Shown here one piece after another: positions 1 through 10,490 of a stretch of 35,270 nt of DNA. Each line of letters begins with the position of its first letter. The stretch's first letter is position 1. The notes beneath the pieces were generated by a model. That model had not been told where the DNA came from. It did not search any database and worked only from the letters and a program-made list of their open reading frames with translations. The translations under genes were made by a program, and so were the position numbers. This DNA comes from Chloromonas sp. AAM2 (lineage: Eukaryota > Chlorophyta > Chlorophyceae > Chlamydomonadales > Chlamydomonadaceae). The stretch spans positions 2,904-38,173 of the forward strand of contig QAXH01006783.1 in assembly GCA_004335635.1 (NCBI GenBank). The letters run 5' to 3'.

Positions 1-380
1 GGGGAAGGGCGGTGAGTGGCTGCCCTAGCAGGCCAGGCGAAAGCTGGTTCATACCAGAGCCTGTGGAAGCGTTTGATCCCTGGCGCATCTGCCACCTGCA
101 GCGTGTCACGAATGTGCACACGTCAGCATACGCCCAGCACAATGTTCCAATGCAAGCATTATGCCAGCAATCAAAGACTCGTTGAATGCAAGTTGCAGCG
201 TCATGCACTTGTGAATGCCTGCAGCTGCCGTGTGCGCCGCGCAGTGCATGGAGGCACGTGCTGGCGCATGGTTGCATGCATGCAAATTATTGCCACGTGG
301 AGCACCATGCAGGCACTGGTACCTGACTGCCCCATGCAGGATAGGTGTGGCAGAGCTTCATTTTAGAAAACGCATGTTGT
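1..380. other. non-coding flank, nothing recognised
   Basis: This is the 3' flank of the minus-strand gene ending at 381. It is rich in TGCATG-like words. The ORFs here show no coding character and no splice-consistent exon. Confidence 0.4.
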
Positions 381-1305
381 TTATGCATGGTACGCAGCCA
401 GTTCATCTGACTCCGACCTTGGGTAGTAGTTAATGGCCTCGTCCACGCTGTGCTTTGGAAGGGTGAGGGTTAGGCCATCGTAAGATGCTTCTTTTGTGCT
501 GCGTGCCGACATATCAGAAGGTGTCATCCTCGGGGCGAAGTGCGTGAGCGGCGAGGGATTGTCTTGCGAGTTTGTCACCAGTGCAGGACCGGGTACAATC
601 AACTCGTCCTGCAAAAAGAGCGATCGATGAGATTGCGTGCAGCCCAGGCGCTTGCGGCATTGCTCTGATGGTGCGTGAAGTTGCAAATAGATGTGCTCTT
701 GCGAAGGCGTAAAGCCGCATATACAGTTGTCCCACTCACCGGGCTGTGGACGGGTCGTCCAAAGGCGTCTATTTCCAGCGGATCAGAAAAGCTCACTGAG
801 CGTGAAGCACGAACCCTGCAATGTACATTGCATACGACCTGGATTAGCACCCATGCATTGCGGCAGGCGCACATGTGAACTGATGCGATGCGAAGAAGGC
901 CAGCAGCCCTAGTGCGGCAAGGTACGCATTTTACGATTGTTCAGATCAGGATAAAATTAGTGATTACTGCAATCGCTGCGCTACTCGAAAGCTTGTGCTT
1001 TCAGGGGGCGTGACTGTGGAAGCCCCACCGGCACCGGTTCGCTGCTGAGGTATCATCAAGAATTGCAAGTCACTGTGCTGTAATCCGATCATCCACCACA
1101 TCGGCAGCATTCTCAAAGGCCCACCTGTGCTGCAAAGGTCCCTTGAGAACAGGACGGACGGGAACGGATGCGCTGCGGAATGCCCTAACCGTCCACCCGG
1201 CTTGAGGCTGGATAGTAGTGGGTAGCTGGGGCTCACTTTGGAGAACCAATGCTCGACTTTTATGCTGCGATGAATGCTGCTGCATGAGCAATTCTGCTTC
1301 TGACG
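381..1305 (-). CDS. 3' end of unrecognised protein-coding gene (last three exons)
   Basis: Three exons join on the minus strand: 1305-1125, 815-740 and 608-381, ending in TAA. Phases agree: the first ends in AG before GTGGGC, the next supplies the G to complete Arg, and the last junction is phase 0 at CCG before GTGAGT. Acceptors are CTGCAG, TTGCAG and TTTTTGCAG. The readable product is about 160 residues, Ser/Pro/Gln-rich at first, then a segment with the motifs SVSFSDPLEIDAFGRPVHSP and YDGLTLTLPKHSVDEAINYY, ending in AAYHA. The C-terminal part looks constrained, not low-complexity, but I recognise no family and predict no membrane segment. The 5' end is missing: the first exon opens with an acceptor and no convincing exon is seen upstream, where repeat copies begin at about 1478. 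It could be the tail of a larger gene or a truncated copy. Confidence 0.55.
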
Positions 1306-1477
1306 CTGCAGCGGAGGTTTAGGCTTGGCATCATCACGACAGAAAGGATGCGAATGTGCAGAAGACGATTACACTGGAGCCTTCACACTGTCCTGAGGAT
1401 TTCCGCTTGTGGATCGGCTCCTGTACGTTTCAGGAATTTGAAGAGACTTGGCACTTTTGCAATACGGCACTTTTCAA

Positions 1478-1526
1478 ATCAGCCTAACCGGAACAGCATA
1501 GCACCGTGTAAAGGGGATTCAAAGTC
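1478..1526 (-). repeat. fragment of interspersed repeat family A
   Basis: The stretch CAGCCTAACCGGAACAGCAT and the following GTGTAAAGGGGATTCAAAG match the end of family A, read in reverse. Family A is defined by its best copies at 10831-11119 and 11784-12102. Confidence 0.65.
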
Positions 1527-1997
1527 CTACATCGATGTTGTAGCGATGTAGCATTGCGTGCAAGGTGTGCAGGATTGAGCTGGGCGCAATTACTACCAAG
1601 CAAACCATTTTGCAACTACGACTGTCCTGCATGGCTTCAAATCCCCACCAGATGACCAAGAGCTGCTGCTTGAGTGCCGGGCGTATTCAAGACCTCTGCA
1701 TGCTAGTCTACCGACCACTTCACCTTGGTGGTGGCCCCAAGCTCTTGGACGTTTCCAAGCACAGCACAGACGCTGCAGTTCAGCCATGTCATTCGTTCAG
1801 CCACGCAATTTGGTCATGCAATTCTGCCATGCAGCAACTGATGTTGTCAACATTCCAACTCTTACAACACAAGGCACACAACATAAAAAAAAAGAAGTTT
1901 GCCAGTTCTGGGACAACTCGTGTGTGTGTGATCTTAGAACGATATTTCTCCACCAATGTAAGTCGCCACCAAGACCCATGTGCGGCCATGTGCGACC

Positions 1998-2309
1998 TCA
2001 GAAGTCAGTGATGTAAGTCGCCACCAAGTGTTCCAGCTGCTTCACTCTCTTGAGCAAACTCGTGTGTTGCGCACGGAGACGTCCCACAGCCTGTTTCCAA
2101 TTCTCTCTTCTTCTTGGTCGCTCTGCCAACGGAGGTGCATTTGAGGGTGACGTCTGCTCTTCGTCCAGTGGAGGCTCTTCTGTTGCTTCGTTTGTCATAG
2201 TGGGTCTCTTCTTCTTCCTCGAGGCGCTGTTGGATGACGCAGGAGGTTCCATTCTTGATATGCAGGTTTCATATATGGTGACCTCATTGTCATGTTGGGA
2301 GCCACCCAA
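1998..2309 (-). CDS. hypothetical 103-aa ORF with basic and coiled-coil segments
   Basis: The ORF lies inside the inverted-repeat-bounded segment. Residues 30-50 are basic and polar, with SRKKKRP. The C-terminus has a short heptad-like stretch (LRAQHTSLLKRVKQLEHLVA) that could form a coiled coil. It starts with ATG and has no intron signal I need to invoke. No family is recognised. A fragment of an element-encoded protein is possible; an accidental ORF is also possible. Confidence 0.25.
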   Translation of the reverse strand: MGGSQHDNEVTIYETCISRMEPPASSNSASRKKKRPTMTNEATEEPPLDEEQTSPSNAPPLAERPRRRENWKQAVGRLRAQHTSLLKRVKQLEHLVATYITDF

Positions 2310-2675
2310 ATTTCCTACATTTGGGCACCGTACAGGTTAACTTCTGCATCGCAAGACAAGAGCTTGTAAGACAAGACATTGCAAGCATGGCCTTTTAGGG
2401 AGATTGAACGCAGATGTCTTCTTTCACAAGACGGGGAGTGCAGGCCTTGGGACCTGTCACTTGAACGTCCTGTTGTGAGTGGTGGTGTTTGCCAGAGGCT
2501 GTGTGTCATCACCTGATTGGTATACTCTGTGAGGCCTGGCCTTAGGACCTGTGACGCCAACCCTGAGAGTGTTCTGCGTGTGCCACAAGAAGCCTTCGTG
2601 TGCGAGTGTCGACACCTCAGTTTGCCTAGAGTCGTAATCCTCGTGCGCTCGTGACGGCGTGCGGGCGATTTTGCC

Positions 2676-3071
2676 TTGCGACCCTTGGACGGTTTCCATG
2701 GGCGTTGCCGTGATCAGCCTTGTGAGCGCCGCAGCTTGCGCAGCCGGACCTGGCAAACCACAACCTCATCCGGTCGATTCGGGCCTAGCGTGGGCTGCGA
2801 GAGCACCCGGCAACATCAGGTTTACGGAGCAACACTTGGCATTCCACTGGCTCCGGCCCTGCTCGAGGCTAAGGGCGGCAGCGGACCCAAGCGTGCCTAC
2901 TGCAACCGCTGCTCTGCTGAGCAGAACATGTTGGTGACCAAAGAGGAGTGCACCGTCGGTCATGCACCCTACCCACCGGGCCAAGAAGGACAGCGGCAGA
3001 TGACAGCCAACAACCGAGCTGTGGACAGGCTAATGAAGCAGCAGGCTGCGCAACACTCGAGTCGGGGTTGA
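2676..3071 (+). CDS. hypothetical 131-aa ORF with a Cys pair, function unknown
   Basis: The second half reads like real protein: a stretch VYGATLGIPLAPALLEAKGG, then KRAYCNRCSAEQ with a CxxC pair, another Cys and His further on, and a Gln-rich basic tail. The first half, before about residue 45, looks like non-coding read-through, so the true start or a splice acceptor may lie near 2800. It sits within the inverted-repeat-bounded segment and may be a relic of an element protein. No family is recognised. Confidence 0.3.
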   Translation: MRPLDGFHGRCRDQPCERRSLRSRTWQTTTSSGRFGPSVGCESTRQHQVYGATLGIPLAPALLEAKGGSGPKRAYCNRCSAEQNMLVTKEECTVGHAPYPPGQEGQRQMTANNRAVDRLMKQQAAQHSSRG

Positions 3072-3740
3072 AGTCCAGACAGGTTATGCATTGGCCTGTC
3101 TGCATTGGTCTCTTCTTTTATCAAGACGATGCAGCAAGTTGAATATATGCGTTTGTGTATGACAGAGTCTGCAAATTGTAAATGTTGTGGAGATGCGTCT
3201 TGGTGTCACTACCATTGTGAAATTGCGGGCGTCAGCAACCAACTGATCAGAATCCAGAGTTCTACATAAAATATGGAATTATGAATTTTATTATTGACAG
3301 AATTCTTACAAGACTACTTGCCCACAACATCAAATGCAATGTCCCAGAACTTGTCATCATCAAACCAATATTTTGCGTTCTTACAGTCAGCAAATTTCAA
3401 CTGTGATTGAGTTTGGTGTGTCTATCTGGTGTCAACGTGTCCCAGAACACTGTCCCAGCATTGGCAGTGCACCATGTCTAAGTTGTCACAGCCATGACAC
3501 ATTCAGATCAACACTAGCAGTACTGATCAGCCATGCATTGTCTACATTGTCTAGCACTTCATCAACACATCCCAGTCTCACACGACACCGAATCACCGTC
3601 CATTCCGCTCACACGGCCAATGCCAAGGTACATATCATCAAATTGTCCCAGAACTGGCAAACTTCTTTTTTTTGAACGTTTGTGCTGTAAGATTTACGCA
3701 CACAGCAGTGTGCGGCCAAGAAGGCATCGCGCACACTCAC

Positions 3741-3904
3741 TTCTTCAGCGGTATGTCGATGTCAATCGCTTCCTTTGCCTCCGCGTCTCCCGGGTAGATA
3801 CCATGGCAGTACATGTCCAGGATGACCAAGTCGGTGTCCTGGAAGTGCAGCTTGTCCCGCTCCACGCCGTTGCCCTGGTGGGCATCCAGATCAACATACA
3901 ACAC
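3741..3904 (-). pseudogene. stranded exon of a class IV (HDAC11-like) histone deacetylase
   Basis: The exon encodes 54 residues starting VLYVDLDAHQGNGVERDK, then DLVILDMYCHGIYPGDAEAK, ending IDIPLKK. The D-L-D-A-H-Q-G-N-G motif holds the zinc ligands Asp and His of arginase-fold deacetylases. The spacing to the IYPGD motif is that of HDAC11-type enzymes, which remove acyl groups from lysines. The acceptor is CACTGCAG (phase 0) and the donor GTGAGT (phase 2). The preceding exon (catalytic HH and GGG..YAD region) and the following one (the GTD region) are not found in 3905-5071 or 3330-3740, so the gene is not complete here. The right inverted-repeat end lies about 70 bases beyond the donor. 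A gene broken by insertion, a captured fragment, or a very long intron would all fit. Confidence 0.7.
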
Positions 3905-4203
3905 CTGCAGTGCACTGTGCGCACACGGTTGTGAGTTGCTTGGGAAACACACCCCTGACATGTGTTCCGCCCTTGTTGGCGTCACATGTGTGTACGCACA
4001 CACCACCAACTTGCTTCCTTCGTAGCATGCTCGTGCAATGATGCTCAACATCCAAAACGAAACTCGTCACAGGTGCAGGGCTGGCCCAGGCTCTGCATGC
4101 ATGAGGTTGGTTCGAACAATCCTGCTAACCGGGTGGAGGTACGAGAAGTATCATACCTGATGCACGAGCCCAGAAGCGGTGTGTGAATTAGTTACAAAAA
4201 GGT

Positions 4204-4295
4204 GAACTGCATATACCGGTGGATGTGCAGGACAGGTGGGCCCCTCTGAATCCCCTTTAAATAGTGCTATGCGGTTTCGGCTAGGCTGATGTAAT
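4204..4295 (+). repeat. interspersed repeat family A, 3' part
   Basis: The copy begins at the ATATACCGGTGGATGTGCAG block and ends at GGCTAGGCTGATGTAA, matching the terminal half of the family. An oppositely oriented copy follows at 4536-4590, with a family B copy between them, giving a nested cluster. Confidence 0.85.
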
Positions 4296-4468
4296 CCTGA
4301 CTGTAAGCTAGTTGGTCTGGACAACCCTGCTTGTAGCATCGTTCCGATCCATGTGACATTGAGAGTTAGTGTACCAGGCAAGGTTGCACGTGTACTGAAT
4401 GCTTGTGCAAGGTATGTGGACGTTGACCTTGTAAAGGTGATTTGTCCTGGTTGTTGGCTCCTCCTGTC

Positions 4469-4530
4469 TTACAAGGAGGGAGTGCACACCAGGCAGCACG
4501 TCCAACGCAAATACCAACTAATTGCGCACA
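4469..4530 (+). repeat. interspersed repeat family B
   Basis: It contains AAGGAGGGAGTGCACACC followed by GCACGTCCAACGCAAATACC. The same words recur at 19183-19227 and, reversed, at 20060-20128. Confidence 0.75.
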
Positions 4531-4535
4531 TTGCA

Positions 4536-4590
4536 TTACATAAGACTAGCCGGAACCGCATAGCACTCTGTGAAGGAGATTCAGTGAGCC
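4536..4590 (-). repeat. interspersed repeat family A, terminal fragment, inverted
   Basis: It reads CTAGCCGGAACCGCATAGCA and continues to a GGAGATTCAG-like block. This is the reverse complement of the end of the copy at 4204-4295. Confidence 0.7.
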
Positions 4591-5071
4591 CATTGACCGG
4601 TATCTCCTCATCGTTTGCTCGCCAGCTTGACTTTTCGGCACAGCAAGCTGCTACTCTGAACATATCGCATCAAGTAATCGTGCAGGCCTCGGTCCATGGA
4701 AGTTAATGAGTTGAACGCCATCATGATGGTTATTGCAAAGCGGATTCAAGTTGGCACGTGTAGGTGGTAAACATACAAACTCAGATGATAACCCAGAATC
4801 CAAATAAGCCTGGCATGAATCAATGTATGCAGGCCTTGGACGTGTGGCTATGCAGATAGGCAGCATGCATGCACAGCACAAGCATCAACAAATGGCTATC
4901 ATACCTGCAACGGAAGACATGATGGCTACATCAAGCATGGATTGTTAGGCTAAAGACAGGTCTGTGTAGCAAACATACTTCACCCAAGGCAGCAGCATAT
5001 GGATTGCTGGCATGTTATCTTGGTGTTGGTGTTCGACCGAGCATCTAGGCAGAGCCCAGCAGCTGTGTCTG

Positions 5072-8000
5072 TTACGCTGCCGGGTTCTCAAGCTGTGATT
5101 CGAGGTACAGGAGCTTGTACATCATCTGAATCACTTCACTCTTGTCGTAGGGAATGATCTTGAACACAAGCCGAGAAAGGTCTGTCATGCTCGCCTCATC
5201 GACCTGATTGCTCTTCAGAAGCGCATATCTGCAGGAGCACAGGCAGATCACTGAGTTGCATGGCATGTGGCGGATGAGCAAAGCCCTTTGTCAAGGCAAG
5301 CCAGACCATGGACCAGCCGGGTCTTCGCCATTATGTGCAACAACCTCAAGAGCCATCCCCCTGGCAAACAAGCTACACGTGTTTCTAGTGCGACACAGCG
5401 GCTTACGCCTGACGTTCCGCGCATCTGCTGCTTGTTCCACAAATGGCACCCCTGAAGGGCTCTGATTGCTACATGGTAACCCAGCGCTGCTGTGGCACCT
5501 CTCCTGTTTGACTCACAGTTCGTTGAAGGCCTTGTCCCCGATGAGGTCGAGGCAAGCGGCCCTCTGCAGCATCATGGCGCTGCGCATGTGCTGCAGTCTG
5601 ACGGGGTCGGGCTGCCACCCCCCCGAGCTGCCCGGCCCCCCCTGATCGTCATCTTCATAGTCCTCCTCATACTCCTCATCACCCTGTTGGACAAAGCGAG
5701 GACGGTTCAGGTCAGACAGAGTTGGTTTCCAGGCTTCACAAGGCAGTAACGCTACAACGTCCGGACAGTCAAAGCAGAACCAAACTCTGGGTAGTAAACA
5801 CCACAGACCACCGGCTGTCAACAGATTCATAGCTTCAGTTGCCAGCACATGAAGAGGGGTGCAGATGCGTGCCTGCATGCCCTATCGCAGGCCTTGCCCG
5901 ACCCTCCTCCCTCCTCACCTCCTCCTCGCCCTCCCCCTCGCCTGCTCCCTCGTAGTCCTCCTCGCCCTCCCCCTCCTCGCCATCGTCCTCCTGAAGAGGA
6001 CAACCAGATAACGAGATCAATCGGTGATGGTGCCTGATTGCATGTCACCATCTAACACCAAACAGGTAGAGCAGACGCGCATGCCGTTTGCTTCTTTGAC
6101 GTTTGACGTTTACTGCATGACCCGTTGCCTCAGCACTGTGTGTGAAAGCCGGGATGGTGATATGAAACAAACAAGGCAAGTCCGCACTAGCACCACGACT
6201 GCTTGGTCAATGTGCGAGTGCGGGCTCTGTCACACTCTACACACCATTGCATACGTCAGAGCAGGGTCCTGGCACCCATCATTAGTAATCGCTTGAATCT
6301 ACTACTTTGCAGTGCCAGGGCCAGCCATTTTACTCAACCCTTCCAACAGCCCTCAACAACCCCTTGCCGCCCCTGGGAAATGCGTTCAATGGCTGAGGCT
6401 CCCGAGCTCCCACCTCCCCGTCGTCGTGTTCGTCGGGTGGCCCCCGGTACGGGTTGTCGTACGGGTTGTGCGCCTGCTCCTCCTCCTCCTCCTCCTCCTC
6501 CAGGTGCAGGGCGCTGATGTCAGGCACTGCGCCCCACGCGTGGCGCGCGGTGGGGCCTACGTCTGCATGCACACGACCACACACAGGCACTGATGTTGAG
6601 AGGTCTAACCACGTGATAGCAGATGTCCACCGTACTGCTGCCAACTGACCTTTCATACCCGGGCCCAGGCCAGTGCCAAGGGCTGCCTTGCCCTTCAGGA
6701 GTGTCACCCTTTAGCAGCTGTCTAAGCCGTTCACGCATACGCATATTGCAAGAGATACCGTTCCGTAAAACCAGGTGCATATGGCAATAGAGCTACCACA
6801 CAGGGTGTCTGGCCCCATCATGTCTGGCCCCACCTTCTGCCTGTGCCTCCTGGATGCTGGCGGCCGCCACCACCGGGGCACCCCGGGCGCCCGCAGCGGG
6901 CACGAGCCAGGCCGCCTCCTGCTCCGGCTGGTTGCTGGCTGGCTCCACCTCCCGCACCTGTAAGCGTATGCATGGGCATGTCCGGTGCTATGCAGGTACT
7001 TCCATGCTTGGCCCAGATGGCCTGAATTTGTTCGCAACTGTGCAGATGCTGTGCCTTGAACATGTTGCTGCTGGTACAGATGCTTCCAGGAGTGCCCAAG
7101 ACTGCCAGTGCACAACATCCCGGTGCAGAAACCCAGCCCAATCCTCTCTTTCTTCAAGGTTGAAACTGTGATCCTGTTGCGTCTCCAGATTTGTTCCCAT
7201 ATACTCAAAACACGTGTTTAGAACGATTTTCTAGTTAGCCGAACAAGCGGTTTTCCTCCTTCAGTCGACCAGCCCCCTTTCCTTTCCCAGTTCTTCTACA
7301 ATCCCCTGTCCTGCCCTGAGCGCTCACCGACACATCCACAGGCTGTGCCAGAGGTGCGTTCCCATTCTGCGCTTTCAACGTGCTGCCGAACACAAATGCC
7401 TTGTCTTCGTTTGCTGCACTGACGCCATTGGTCCTGGCATGGTCTGCAGGTGCGGCTGGGGGCTGATCGATGTCACCTGCACCAGAGCACCACATGACAC
7501 CGTGTTTCCCTGCTGATCCAACGCTGGCCTGTACAGTGCACATGCTCACAGTGCAGCCGGCTGTTACAAAAGCACCATGACCCTCCAAAGGCATTGCTGC
7601 AGTGCACAAACAGCCACATGGCAGCCCGCTGATCCATCAGCATGCGCTCACCCATGACCCTGATGACGCCCTGTGCTGGCTGTGCTGCTGCCTGGGCTGG
7701 CTGAGCCGCGTCCACTGCTGGCGCTGCTGGCTGCTGACTGCCTGGCTGTTTGCCTGCAACAGCCATGTGCACATGCGCACTGTCATGCGCAACACAGGTA
7801 CAATGCAGACCAGCCGTGCATTGTAATGAATCACGTTGGATTGAAACAGGTACAGGCTGATGGCTGATGGCAAACGCACCTGTTTTCCCTGAGCCGCTCC
7901 GTTGAAGCTGCAGGGTAAGGAAAACACGGCAACTGTTTTATGGGAAGGCAGAAAAGGGCAGCTGGTGTTCGTGATTTCTACTTTTGCAAGACATGGCTGA

Positions 8001-9693
8001 CCAACCAACAAACCAGTGGGGTTGCTTGAGCTGCAAAGTACAGTGTCCATTGTGCCCACATTGGCCTGTGATTAGTCACGATGACCGGGACTCTGAACAC
8101 TTCCCACCTTGCCCATGGTTGATTTCTCTGCCAGCGCCACAAGTGTCTGCTGGTCTGGCATGATGATGCCCAGCTCCTCTGCCTTCTGCCGCACGCCGGG
8201 CAGCAGCAGCAGCTTGTACGTGTTGGGCCGTCGGTTGGCATTCTGAAACAGACATGCACACTTGCACACGTCACGTGCCGCCCGTGGGTAGGTATCATGT
8301 GCCAGGGTTGAGCACATGGCATGAACGTGCATGGTTCTCACCTGTGTGAGACAGCGCTTGATCACATCAGAGACATCTGGAGAGTAACCAACCACGGCTG
8401 GGTACTTGCCCCGCAAAATCTTCAAGATGAGGGCGCCCTGCGGTGCATAGAGGCATAGCGGAGTTTAACTTCATCCAGGCCATGGTGGAGTCATGCATGT
8501 ATGCTCCCCCTGCAACCCCAGGTAGAGCAAACTTACCTGGTTGTCTGCATCAAATGGGTGCCGTTGTACACAGCACTCATAGAGCACAACGCCAAGAGCC
8601 CACACATCGCTCTTCTCGTTGTACGGCTTGTCTTCACAAAGTTCGGGGCTCAGGTAGTACGGCGTGCCCACGATTGTCTTTGCAAAGTTCGTGTGCGTGC
8701 TGAGAATCTGGAGCACGGTTGGCAAACAAGTAGTGTTGTATGCTAATGCAGCAGAGCCCCGGTTCAAAGACGGTATCACAGTGTGTGCCAAAGAGAGAGG
8801 GTGGAACCAAGGGCATGCAGCACCTCGCCTGATGTGCCGGCCCTTGTGGCGGTAACATGTATGTAACGGGGTAACATCAGCCATCAGGGCATGAGGTACG
8901 TCAACAGCAGAGTTGCGCAGGCGCACCTTGGCTACGCCCATATCCCCAAGCTTGACATTGAGGTCGTCGTCCAAGAACACGTTCAGTGTTTTGATGTCTC
9001 TGTGGAGGATCTTCTTTGCGTGCATATGATTTAGGCCTAGTAGAATCTGCGGGATACAACGGCACGGCATCGAGCAGCTACATTTGTAGCACTGCACGAT
9101 GCAGCCATCGGCGAGCAGCCCAACGAACGTATGCACGAATCCTGCACCCCCTGTACCTGGACAAAAAGCTTCCAAATTAGCTCTTCCGGGAGCTTCAGCT
9201 TTTGCTTCTTGATGTAATCGTGAAGATTGCCATTGGAAGCATACTCAGTGATGATGTACAGCTTACCCTGCGTGCACACGGAGCGACAGCCGGTTAGACG
9301 AGAAGGATGCAGAACAACCCCAGCTCTACCTTAGACCATACCCACTCGTTCCAAGAACGAATCGTAGTACTTGATGATGTAGTCGGAGTCCAATGAGGAC
9401 AGTACGCGCGTTTCCCGGATGCACTCCTCCTGCTCCTTGCGACTCATGCCTTGAAGGTCGATTTCCTTCATTGCGTAGGTCATGCGGTCCACCTTGCGCA
9501 CCACCTTGAACACAACGCCATAGCTGCCGTGCCCAATCTTCTCCTTCATAATGAAATCCTGCGAGCAACCCCTTCCCAGGTATGTTGCATGCTCCTCACA
9601 GGGCGTCGTTGCGCCAAGGACGTGCGAAGGGCCGCAAATCCTGGGTGCTGTCGCAGATGCCACAAAGCCCACCTCATACGTGCTGCGTGCCAT
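5072..9693 (-). CDS. NIMA-related (NEK) serine/threonine protein kinase, 617 aa, 15 exons
   Basis: Exons (minus): 9693-9673, 9558-9346, 9267-9157, 9046-8927, 8707-8537, 8437-8342, 8242-8108, 7907-7880, 7753-7652, 7476-7328, 6957-6834, 6526-6339, 5990-5919, 5683-5517, 5228-5072. All phases agree; the one weak donor is GTTGAG after 6339. The kinase domain fills residues 7-260: Gly loop IGHGSYG (15-21), Lys38, Glu56, HRDIKTLN (130-137), and a metal-binding loop reading DMG (150-152) where most kinases have DFG. The activation segment GTPYYLSPE (169-177) is a NEK hallmark. Then come an Ala/Gln/Pro linker, three acidic exons (about 430-525) and a helical C-terminus (LIGDKAFNELYALLKS) like that of some NEK1-class proteins. 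NEKs act in cilia and the cell cycle. Exons 9 and 10 are duplicated in the gene at 12817-18085. I chose the ATG at 9693 because MARSTYE splices straight into the kinase domain. Confidence 0.9.
7270..7760 (-). repeat. inverted duplication, copy in the kinase gene
   Basis: Kinase exons 9 and 10 with their intron match, in opposite orientation, 13540-13970 in the Sec16-like gene. A long block from GACCATGCCAGGACCAATGG onward is essentially identical. The donor side of the intron (GTGAGCGCATGCTGATGG) and its last hundred or so bases are shared, and similarity continues past the second donor (GTGAGCGCTCAGGGCAGG). The intron interior has indels and some substitutions change residues, so the event is not brand new. 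Confidence 0.85.
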
Positions 9694-9760
9694 CCTGACG
9701 CCACACAGCTGTAACAAGTTCTTCAGCGACAGGTGTCAGTGAAGCGAGTTTTTTTGCTTG

Positions 9761-10063
9761 TCAGCAATGCATTTGCAGCTCAGTTTGCTGTTTAAATAAA
9801 CCCAAGGAGCTGGAACGCTTTGGTACGCCCAACCGTGTATCTCCCGATGCTATGTTCCAAGGGTTCGTGCCCAGTCGTGGCTTGCTGTCGCCTGCAAATG
9901 AGGACGCGAACATGCAAAGTGCAGTGACGTGTAGGGCATCTGGAGGCGGGCTTGCCACCTTTTGTCGGTTTCCGCCGTACGCATCTGAGCTCATCAGTTT
10001 GGGCGCGTTCCTACAGAACACAGGCCCACAGGTGTTCTCCTTTGGTTTGGCATAAGGCACCAT
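9761..10063 (-). CDS. hypothetical 100-aa ORF upstream of the kinase gene
   Basis: The ORF runs from ATG to a stop at 9761 without a break, with motifs such as ENTCGPVFCRNAPKLMSSDA. It ends just before the start of the NEK gene on the same strand. A possible intron (donor GTGGCA after GGNRQK, acceptor TTTGCAG) would shorten it. I recognise no family. It could be part of a 5' transcript of the kinase or an accidental ORF. Confidence 0.2.
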   Translation of the reverse strand: MVPYAKPKENTCGPVFCRNAPKLMSSDAYGGNRQKVASPPPDALHVTALCMFASSFAGDSKPRLGTNPWNIASGDTRLGVPKRSSSLGLFKQQTELQMHC

Positions 10064-10490
10064 GGCATCACATGCTCAGCTGCCAAAGAACAGAGACAAG
10101 AACTGCAACACGCTTACAAGCGGGCATCATGCAGGGCATCAGGGTGTGAAGCCTCGCACGCAGCGTAAGCATAATGGACAAGATCCTCAAACTCCTGTTG
10201 AATATGACTATGTTTTGAGTCGGCACATCTCATGCGTAGGATTCACAGATGGGCGTATTCAACATGGTCATTTCATGGCTGCATTGCTTCTGCAGCTCAT
10301 TTAACAACCTGGTCATACCTGTGTGTTTCGACATGGTAGGTCTGCGCGACATGGTTTGCGATTCCTAATGTGCATGTCCGCCTTGCCTGGCCACTCCAGC
10401 AGAGGATGAAACACAAGGAAAGGAGCTGTGCAATGTGGCGCGCTGAGAACAAGAAAATTGTCAAGCCTACATCCAGTGTTCGCCATTTAC
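10064..10490. other. spacer, nothing recognised
   Basis: I find no exon with both splice-site and codon support here. One 80-residue plus-strand ORF at 10062-10304 has no family resemblance. Confidence 0.3.

Larger units (their letters stand above)
1885..3673. mobile_element. inverted-repeat-bounded segment, possible DNA transposon or composite
   Basis: The left end (1885-1916) is an A-run followed by GAAGTTTGCCAGTTCTGGGA. The right end (3643-3673) is its reverse complement, TCCCAGAACTGGCAAACTTC followed by a T-run, giving a near-perfect inverted repeat of about 31 bases around 1.8 kb. The core recurs singly elsewhere: 18516-18539, 31566-31589, and in part at 3340-3350 and 33244-33262. It is therefore a dispersed end sequence. 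Inside are two ORFs of no recognised family (1998-2309 minus, 2676-3071 plus) and AT-rich sequence near 3270-3330. I see no clear target-site duplication and no transposase motif, so a non-autonomous or decayed element, or two independent insertions in opposite orientation, are both possible. Confidence 0.4.

Noticed and set aside
1957..2028. Direct repeat of ATGTAAGTCGCCACCAAG, spaced 54 bases
   Set aside because: There are only two copies. This is a local duplication, not a CRISPR or tandem array, and the context is eukaryotic.
6478..6505. (TCC)n tract as a standalone repeat
   Set aside because: It is the coding sequence for the poly-Glu stretch of the kinase on the minus strand.
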